NCBI GenBank assembly: GCA_039621445.1
Contig: CP154956.1
Coordinates: forward strand, 67,898,452-67,962,451
Origin: Euglena gracilis
Lineage: Eukaryota > Euglenida > Euglenophyceae > Euglenales
Length of the DNA stretch: 64,000 nt
Direction of reading: 5' to 3'
In this document: positions 57,123 through 64,000 of the stretch, piece by piece
Layout: each line of letters opens with the position of its first letter
Position numbering within the stretch: position 1 is the stretch's first letter
Program-made: the position numbers and the translations under genes
Notes under the pieces: generated by a model
Told to the model about the DNA's origin: nothing
Seen by the model: the letters and a program-made list of their open reading frames with translations, nothing else
Database searches by the model: none

Positions 57123-60100
57123 TACCCCCCTAGGGGGGGGGACTGGACCTGCAGCTAGTCCAAATTTGGCTGGCGGAAATCCTAGCAGACCCGGGGGGGG
57201 GGGGGGCTGGCAGGGCTAGCTAGTGGAAAATTTTTTTCCAGTGGCGCAGCGCCAAAACTTTTTGGGACCCCCCAAACTGGCCAAAAATGCCCATTTTGGC
57301 CATTTTTTTGGGATTTTTTGAACAAAGTCAGCCAGAAATGCATTAAAAACCTCATTTCCACCTCGGTGCGCACCGCCCGAGGAAAATTTTTCCCAGTCTG
57401 GGTGACCCCCGGACCTCCCTGGGGGGGTTGAAGGGGCCAAGCTAGTCCATTTTTTCCAGTGTCTAGTGTCAAATGGCTGGTCAGTGGACCCACAGCTCCA
57501 CGCCAGGCTGCGTGCCCCCCCTCCCCTGTTGGCAGGAGCCAAGGTATTTTTGAGAAATGGGTCCAAAAGGCAAAAATGGTGTTTTGGGGGGTTTCGCCTC
57601 CAAATTTTTAGCAAAATTGCAACACGGCTGTATTTTGGGGGGGGGTGCAACGTTTACTAAACCCCCCTGAATAGAAGCCCCTGGGGGCTTCTATTCGGAA
57701 CGTTGGTCGAAAATCGAGGGGGGGGGGCTTCTATTCAGGGGGGGGGCATTATTTGGAAAAGTGGTCGAAAACCAGGGGGTCCGAGAATTATTGAAGTAAA
57801 TTCTTTGTGGGTCCACATGTCCTACCTTCCCAAACCATGTCAAATTTGCTGCAAATGTTGCTCTTGTGGATCCATTGGATCATGAAACATAAAATTGCCC
57901 AACCCTTGCAAAAACTGGAGCCCTGCACTAGACATTTACCCCCCCCCCCACACGACCAGTGTAGGCTCCAGTTTTTGCAATATATGCTCATTTTACCAAT
58001 TGCTGAAGAAGCCAAAGCATTTGCCGTCTCAATTGACAGACAACCCACGGGGAGTGGCCTACTATTCGGGGGGGGGGGGGCTTCTATTCAGTGGGGGGGT
58101 TAGGTTCCCCCTACCCCTTGACCACCCCCCAGGCTGGCATTTTTCCCCCAGCTGGCTGGACCCTAGGGATGGATGGGAAGCCCTTTGATATTGAGGTAGG
58201 TGGTAGGGGGGGGATTCCAAAAACAGCAAAAGGTTTCCTTCCGGCACACAGTGCCGGTAAATGAGCAAAAAAAAAAGCTTTTCCCTTTGCTTTTGAGCAT
58301 ATATTGCATTCATGCATTCAGGCTGCAACTGCAACCCTTCAATGTTGCTTCTTAGAGGAGCAACATTAAAGAATGCGCAGTCGACCCCCATTAATACCCC
58401 CCAGGTTTTCAGAAATTTGAAAGTGACATGAGGGGGGTTAGTTGTTATTATTAAACTTTATTGTTTTCCAGTTTCATTTCATCTGATGCATTCATTCCTG
58501 CATTCATTTATGTATTCATGATTGTATAGATTTCGGTTGTGCTTTATAGCTCGTGTTCGATGAAACGCGATTTGTGTTTTTGCGTTTACGTTCCATTGCT
58601 TTCCACAGGGCAGCCTCAACTCTCTTCACCAGTTTCTCATCTTACACAAGTCCCATGAACTATTCATGGGCAACAGATTTGATTGTTGTTTAGGGCTTGG
58701 GGTCCTTTGGGTTGCAGGATTCATCAAGGCATTTGCATGGGATATGGGTGCATGTCATGAGTCTCGTATTATTGTTTATTTGGTGATGCCTTTAAAGTTC
58801 TAAGTCCAAGGGACCTCATTGTCAATGAGCTTGCTGGGTGCATTTCCTCTTCCTCTTCGCATTGCTTTCGCCGTTTGCTCCCCTCATCAGCATGGCATCA
58901 CTTGCTTTGGAACATTGGTTTGCAGTCAGGGAATCTTAAGCCACATGGCACTCGGGGGGGGGGGGTGACCGGGAATCCCCGCAACCCTATGGGTGGTGGG
59001 TGGGTGGGGGGGTCGACCACTCCCCCCAACCTCTCCTGGTCGGTGGGGGGGGGGGGCGACCCCCCCACCAGGGCTTCCTCTATTTCCGATGGCTCCGATT
59101 TTTAGGTCGGCGCCTTTGGCACCAAAGGAATGGGTGCTGTGGGGGGTGAGGGGGTCGACCCCCCCCACGGTGGCCCCCCACCAGACCTTCCTGTACAACC
59201 CTGGGGGGGGGGTTCAACCAGCCGCCTTTCCAGCCAGCAGCTCAGGGGGAGGAGCAGCTCAGGGAGTGGAGGCGTTGTTTTTGGGGGGTCTCCTTTTTGA
59301 ATTTTGTTTGGCTGAAAGATTCAACCGGAAAAAATTTGCCGCCGGAGGGTCCAAAAATAGGTCCAAAAGGGGCGATTTTTGACAGTGAGTGAAAAATGTC
59401 CTTCAACGTGCCAAATTTAACCCGTGCAAAATGCAAAAAAGGCAAAATCAAAAATGTTCAAAAATCAACCTGGTGTAGGGCCATTTTTTTTCAGTTTTAG
59501 GTGGGCATTGTTTTCTGGATTTTGCCCAAAAATCTCAAGGGGCTAGAGGTGGGGGGGGGGTATAGTTTGGGGTTGCAGAAAATTGGCAGGGGTCGAATCC
59601 AAGGTGGAAAAGGCATTTTATTGTATTCCCCAGCAAACACCAGAAGATCCTTTCGCTGTTCTTGGAACCTGCCAAGGAGGGGGTGGGATGTGTATGGACC
59701 CCAATATCTGGGGTGGGGGGGGGTGCGGAATCCCCTTCCACCAATCGAATAAGACCGGATGCGGTTTGCATTTTTGCCCATTTTTGGCAGTTTTTTGCAC
59801 ATTTTTTTTGCTTGATACACCCCATTCTCACATTTTTGACCATTTTTTCAAGAAAAATTTGCATCCGTTTTTTTTTTGAAATTGGTATTTTCCTCATACA
59901 ATTTCATACAATTTGTGCAAATTTCGTGCCATTTTTGCACGTTTCTGGTTTTTTTTTGCATTTTTGTGATTTTTGTGTTTTTTTCCCTCAGGTTTTGCGC
60001 ATTTTTTTTCTGCAAGATTCCCCCCCCTGTACAGTGCACAAAGCACGATTTCAGTGTTGAAAACCGGAGTGAGAAACAATTTTCACGACTTGGAAACCAT

Positions 60101-60483
60101 GTTTAGAATTTTGTCACAAAAGCACCTGTTTTGACTCATGGTGCAGTAAACCTCCCCCACTTATGAACCCCTCCCCATTTATAACCCCCCCCTCGGTTTG
60201 ACCAACCAAACCTTGACTTATAACCCCCCCCCCCCGGGAAGAAAAATGAAAACCACCGGGGACAAACCTTTTCGACCGCAAACCACCCAAAAAACTGAGT
60301 TTTTGGCAAGTTATGACCGACCATCATCAAACCATCATTTTGACCAAATTTGCCAATTTGGGAGGGTTTTCGGGTCATTTTGGAGGGTCAAATTTTCACC
60401 AACAATTCCTTGACTTATGAAAAAGCTTTCGATTTTTTTGACTTTTTTGACCCGGAAATGGCCCGAAAATGGCCCAAGTCAAT
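57123..60483. other. Unassigned DNA with G/C runs and small fold-backs
   Basis: No confident gene. The hairpin TGGCGCAGCGCCA is at 57,242-57,254. A perfect 13-bp-stem palindrome lies at 57,669-57,696 (GAATAGAAGCCCC arm). The same CTTCTATTCAG string returns near 57,729 and 58,079, possibly closing an element of about 425 bp. A stem at about 57,905 and 57,968 shares TTGCAAAAACTGGAGCC. A frame that is open from an acceptor-like CCACAG at 58,611 to a TAA at 58,801 was considered too weak to call. 59,765-60,029 is the GCATTTTT-type low-complexity sequence. Confidence 0.5.
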
Positions 60484-60682
60484 ACAGTAGGGAAACTAAA
60501 TAGTGGGACGGTCCAGGGAAACTAAATAGTGGGACACCCCCAAAAAATGCTAATCCTCCAGTGACCATCAGCGAGTTGCAAAGGCCTTTCAAATTGTTGC
60601 AATATCAGGAGGCTTCAATGTGCGGCATGTATAAGGTGTACCCAGTACCATCCAACGGATGGCCTAGGGCCGTGGGGGCCTG

Positions 60683-61430
60683 TCAGTAACGGGTGGGACC
60701 GCCATGAGCGTCCAGCACAGCAGCAAGGCGGCTGGGCATCGACGTGTATATAACTCGAATTTGTTCGGGAGAAATGTCAGCAAAAGCACGCTGCAGAGTT
60801 GCCCAAAGTCTGTTTCGGTCAGGGGAAACACATCCTTCGAGCTTTGCGATCACAAGCACCCACAGGTGCTCGATCGGGTTCAGGTCTGGGTTCATTGCGG
60901 GCCGCAAACAGGCCTCGTTTCTTCGCCTTGCATGGGGGGAGGGGGGCAGGGTGTTCAATCCACCTCTTATCTAGGAGAGCTGCATCTGCCCATCGTTTCC
61001 TCCCATTTGCTAAGTCTGTGCCTCACAGTTCACAGGGGGAACGGTTTTCGATGGGAGCTTGGAAAATGCATCATTCACAATGACCGCAGAGACCTCTCCA
61101 CGCCTGCGCCCGGCAAACCGAGGAGATCCACTATCTCCAAGCAGAAGCCTGTGAAGGACCCGTCATCCAGCATCTTCACAACGTTGCAGCCAGGACGTCG
61201 TGCTTCTTGCTCGGTGGGCCGGTGCATGCTCAAGCGTGTGCAGGAAATGCATTTCCGGCTGTCGGCAAAACGTATCTCGGCCTGATGAAATGCAGGGCGG
61301 TTGCCAAGATGCCCTGGTAGGTGATGGCATTCACCTTGTGCGGGCATCGCCGGAGGCAAATCGATCCGTCCGGTTTCATGGCTGTCCAGACCACCAAATT
61401 CTCCGCCTTTTGCACGGCATGAGCCAGCAC
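60683..61430 (-). pseudogene. Tc1/mariner transposase fragment (left arm and centre)
   Basis: On the - strand, from the unique centre: VVWTAMKPDGSICL, AITYQGILATALHF and EHAPAHRARSTTSWLQRC. The last is the second catalytic region, which is DNAPAH in the family; the Asp here reads Glu. Then, in the arm and after frame breaks, PAMNPDLNPIEHLWVLV supplies the third catalytic region (PDLNPIE), followed by ISPEQIRVIYTSMPSRL near the C-terminus and a stop at 60,683. The N-terminal DNA-binding part is absent. Frames are disrupted between the second and third regions. It is inactive. Confidence 0.85.
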
Positions 61431-61672
61431 GACGTCCTGGCTGCAACGTTGTGAAGATGCTGGATGACGGGTCCTTCACAGGCTTCTGCTTGGAGATAGT
61501 GGATCTCCTCGGTTTGCCGGGCGCAGGCGTGGGGAGGTCTCCGCGGTCCATTGTGAATGATGCATTTTCCAAGCTCCCATCGAAAACCGTTCCCCCTGTG
61601 AACTGTGAGGCACAGACTTAGCAAATGGGAGGAAACGATGGGCAGATGCAGCTCTCCTAGATAAGAGGTGGA

Positions 61673-61948
61673 TTGAACACCCTGCCCCCCTCCCCCCATG
61701 CAAGGCGAAGAAACGAGGCCTGTTTGCGGCCCGCAATGAACCCAGACCTGAACCCGATCGAGCACCTGTGGGTGCTTGTGATCGCAAAGCTCGAAGGATG
61801 TGTTTCCCCTGACCGAAACAGACTTTGGGCAACTCTGCAGCGTGCTTTTGCTGACATTTCTCCCGAACAAATTCGAGTTATATACACGTCGATGCCCAGC
61901 CGCCTTGCTGCTGTGCTGGACGCTCATGGCGGTCCCACCCGTTACTGA
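61673..61948 (+). pseudogene. Tc1/mariner transposase C-terminal fragment (right arm)
   Basis: Inverse duplicate of the left-arm frame, with the same PDLNPIEHLW and PEQIRVIYTSMPSRL, identical over 91 residues from the Met. It is open and in frame to the stop before the right TIR. Alone it is only the C-terminal third of the catalytic domain. Confidence 0.85.
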
Positions 61949-62159
61949 CAGGCCCCCACGGCCCTAGGCCATCCGTTGGATGGTACTGGGTACACCTTAT
62001 ACATGCCGCACATTGAAGCCTCCTGATATTGCAACAATTTGAAAGGCCTTTGCAACTCGCTGATGGTCTCTGGAGGATTAGCATTTTTGGGGGGTGTCCC
62101 ACTATTTAGTTTCCCTACTGTACAGGCCAAAACAGTACAGATTTGGAGCGATACGCGCT

Positions 62160-62740
62160 TTAAATGGCCGTAACTCGGGCTAGCTGTGGAGTTACAGGGA
62201 AATCAAAATACCGTTAGATAGGGCTTCAGTTTATGTCTCCGGACATTTCCTTTGATTTTGCTTCATTTTGAGATATTTTGAAAACATCGACTTTTGACCC
62301 CGAAAGCAGCCCAAAACGGCCCCGAATTAGGCCGAAATTGGCCGAAAAATGGCCGTAACTCGGGCTACACGAAGAGTTGGGGGAAAAGTCAAGCAGGTTG
62401 GATAGGGCATTCCAAGGGCTTCATTTTTGGTCTCCATACGTTTTGTTTCATTTTGCTTGCTTCATTGTCGAGATATTTCCAAAAAAAAAATCAATTTTTG
62501 ACCAAACAACGGCCCCCAAAAACACCCCAAAATGGCCGTTTTGGGCCACGAAAGCGTGCCGGAACACGGGCCTGGCGTGTCTGTGGCCAAAACGGCGAAC
62601 CAGGGGTGATAGAGGGCCTCCAAAGGTTCATTTGGTCTGCAAGACACTTCCGGAAATAATGTGCGTTTTCTCGAGATATTTTTGAAAAATCCATTTTTTG
62701 ACCGAAAATCTCACCCTGGTGAAATGGCAGAGTCGAAACT
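62160..62740 (+). repeat. Diverged ~190-210-bp tandem repeat, about 3 copies
   Basis: Units begin with GGCCGTAACTCGGGCTA (62,166 and 62,350) and a weaker third copy (about 62,570). Each carries a GGCTTCA-type string, then (C)GAGATATTTT(G/T)-AAAA, then TTTTTGACC. It is noncoding. The regular period and conserved end strings suggest an old tandem repeat. Confidence 0.75.
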
Positions 62741-63670
62741 GGGGGGTCCCTACCCAGCTTTGGACCCCTTCGGGGGTGAATAACTCTGGCCTGGCGGGGA
62801 GTTGGGGGATAAAACGGAGGTGATTCGGAAACTTAAATCCAGTTGCTCGCGACTAAAAAAAAGTTCCGGGAACGGGGCCGGGATCTTGGTAATAACCCTT
62901 TCCCAAGGTGGCCCTGGGGGGGTTGACCCCCCTTTTGCCCAGGGGTAAGCTTCGTTCTTACTCATAAAGGGATAAGAGCTCAGCGACCCCCATATACCCC
63001 CCCCCCTTTGGCTGACCAACCAAACCAGATCCGAGGCTCAGCCTGTAAACAGAAAGTTGTATCAGCAAACAAAAGATCTTTCAAAATCATTTAAAAAGTT
63101 GGCGCTGGCCATGCAAGTTTTTCCCAACCCCAGAGGACGGTGCACGAGGGGTCATTTCCATTCTTCCAAAAACCAGCCATTCACTTTCGTGATTTTTTTT
63201 TTGCCGACCCCCCAGGGGTCTGGATCCAGCGTGGGTCCTTGTGTGAAAACCTCACAAAGCTCAAGGAAAGGGAGGATTTGTAAAGTAGTCTTTCCATTGG
63301 ACAAATGAGAAACTCCAGGTTTTGTTGTTGGAGATATTCTGGTGAGCTCGTGCATTCCACAAGAGAGCACCATCAATAAACGAGGATTGCATGATTCCCC
63401 AACCATGGCAACTTGCTGGCATGTCGGCTCCTTCCCACTGATGATTTTGCCACCTTTTAACTCTTTTGGGTGGACCAACCAAAGGACAATTCAAAGACCC
63501 AGGTGAAGAAGAATCAAACCAATCAGGATCTTTTCTGTGGCCGCTGTTGCCCCAAAATTGAATTTTCGCAATCTCCATTCGACCAACTGTCGAATAGATG
63601 TTTCTTTCACATACTTGTCGAAAATCATGTTATTGGGGTATGATGATTGTCCTCTAGTCATCTTTTTCAG
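62741..63670. other. Unassigned DNA
   Basis: No gene called. The string TCTGGCCTGGCGGGGAGTTGGGG at about 62,786 resembles one at about 50,527. Frames on the - strand between 63,152 and 63,578 have fairly normal composition (for example VGPPKRVKRWQNHQWEGADM) but overlap each other in two phases and match nothing known to me. Confidence 0.45.
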
Positions 63671-63805
63671 CCTTCTTTGTTAGTACAAATTTCACCTGAT
63701 GCCATTGTTTGCGATGCGGATCCTTCCCAAGTGTCACTGGGCCTCCTGGCCACTGTGGCATCTATTCTTGTTCTCTGGACGCATCATTTAGGCCAGGGTT
63801 CACGG
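63671..63805 (+). CDS. Possible exon of an unidentified gene
   Basis: The acceptor CTAGTCATCTTTTTCAG ends at 63,670 and the donor is CACGG|GTAAAT at 63,806. The 45 codons are open in phase 0 at both ends: SLLVQISPDAIVCDADPSQ, then a hydrophobic stretch, LGLLATVASILVLW, and HHLGQGSR. The next exon-like segment (63,916) is also phase 0. The function is not recognised. Confidence 0.45.
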
Positions 63806-63915
63806 GTAAATGAAAAAATAATGCTATGAAAAAATGGCCCCACAAACCCCTCTCACATTTTAGTTTGGGTTTTCCTTTTGTTCCATTTTCCCCCTTTTTT
63901 GAATTTTTTACCCAG

Positions 63916-64000
63916 AAGTTGTTCCCACAACCTTTTGACAACCCAGCTCAAAGAAGCTCAGATCAAGTGCTTTGTGAATTGACGGTGCTTGGAACTGGAT
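63916..64000 (+). CDS. Possible exon running off the window
   Basis: Follows TTTTTTGAATTTTTTACCCAG and an inferred 110-nt intron. The open frame is KLFPQPFDNPAQRSSDQ, then VLCELTVLGTG. The E-L-x-V-L-G-T-G ending is reminiscent of the N-terminal strand of metallo-beta-lactamase-fold proteins, but this is a short motif seen in other folds too. It is truncated by the window edge. Confidence 0.4.

Larger units (their letters stand above)
60485..62120. mobile_element. Palindromic Tc1/mariner-type element, TA-flanked
   Basis: TA lies at both ends (60,483-60,484 and 62,121-62,122). Both termini are CAGTAGGGAAACTAAATAGT and its inverse. The left TIR contains an extra partial duplication of itself (about 30 bp). 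The arms of about 700 bp (60,485 to about 61,208, and about 61,425-62,120) are near-identical inverse copies, separated by a unique centre of about 216 bp. Each arm carries the same 3' part of a transposase, pointing toward its own end. The element therefore has two copies of its 3' half and lacks the true 5' half. Confidence 0.92.

Noticed and set aside
57667-58091. Possible element bounded by CTGAATAGAAGCCCC and its inverse
   Set aside because: Inverted ends are visible, but an extra copy lies between them and no target duplication was found, so the boundaries are not supported well enough for a separate element call.
58611-58803. Open segment after an acceptor-like CCACAG (SLNSLHQFLILHKSHELF)
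   Set aside because: No donor, no partner exon and no family resemblance; could be chance.
63152-63578. Two overlapping - strand frames of about 105 residues
   Set aside because: Neither shows a known motif, they exclude each other, and splice sites are unconvincing.

Overview
The window is nuclear DNA of an unidentified eukaryote, most likely a protist or alga. The evidence is a split gene with GT-AG introns, a eukaryote-type alpha-kinase, a Ty3/gypsy remnant, a Tc1/mariner element, many TIR elements with short target duplications, telomere-like CCCTAA arrays and huge satellite arrays. No rRNA, tRNA, operon or CRISPR array is visible. About half the window is satellite and there are very few genes. 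Dozens of long G or C runs occur, nearly all right of 40.2 kb plus one cluster at 15.65-16.0 kb. The species cannot be named from the sequence.

Layout. (1) 1-40 kb is a satellite domain. Its roughly 22-bp monomer is GCACGTTGCAC followed by GGGTTAGGTTA, so half of it resembles a TTAGGG telomere repeat. Monomers are organised into higher-order repeats of about 2.4-2.5 kb (left) and about 1.64 kb (right), with two short inverted stretches. A non-satellite module of about 1.7 kb, with a (CAAT)n microsatellite, recurs three times whole and twice as a fragment. (2) 16,134-26,997 and 27,006-about 40,052 are a direct, nearly identical tandem duplication. Its breakpoint cuts through an exon of an alpha-kinase gene, so the left kinase copy is truncated (26,347-26,997) and the right copy (39,402-40,108) stays joined to the downstream gene.

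(3) The kinase gene runs on the + strand through short introns of 42-47 nt, then one intron of about 14.2 kb (40,109-54,276), then exons at 54,277-54,411 and 54,792-55,093. Together the exons carry the recognisable alpha-kinase motifs, including the TDPQIH and His/Cys zinc signatures. The giant intron is a transposon graveyard: telomere-like arrays split by a broken and internally inverted gypsy remnant, which is itself hit by nested TIR elements. (4) At least four elements (47.16, 50.93, 55.22 and 55.56 kb) have short TIRs beginning CA and exact 8-bp target duplications (hAT-like). Two more (45.88 and 56.96 kb) have 7-bp duplications and G-run TIRs. Two of the 8-bp elements contain an exon-like island (acceptor, short segment, donor) flanked by tandem repeats; the 183-nt one at 51,087-51,269 is open and phase-symmetric. 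(5) 60,485-62,120 is a Tc1/mariner element turned into a near-complete palindrome. (6) The right edge holds two exon-like segments of an unidentified + strand gene running out of the window.

The only confidently recognised host gene is the alpha-kinase. The rest is repeats, decayed transposons and undefined intergenic or intronic DNA. All splice sites are inferred by eye from reading frame and family motifs.
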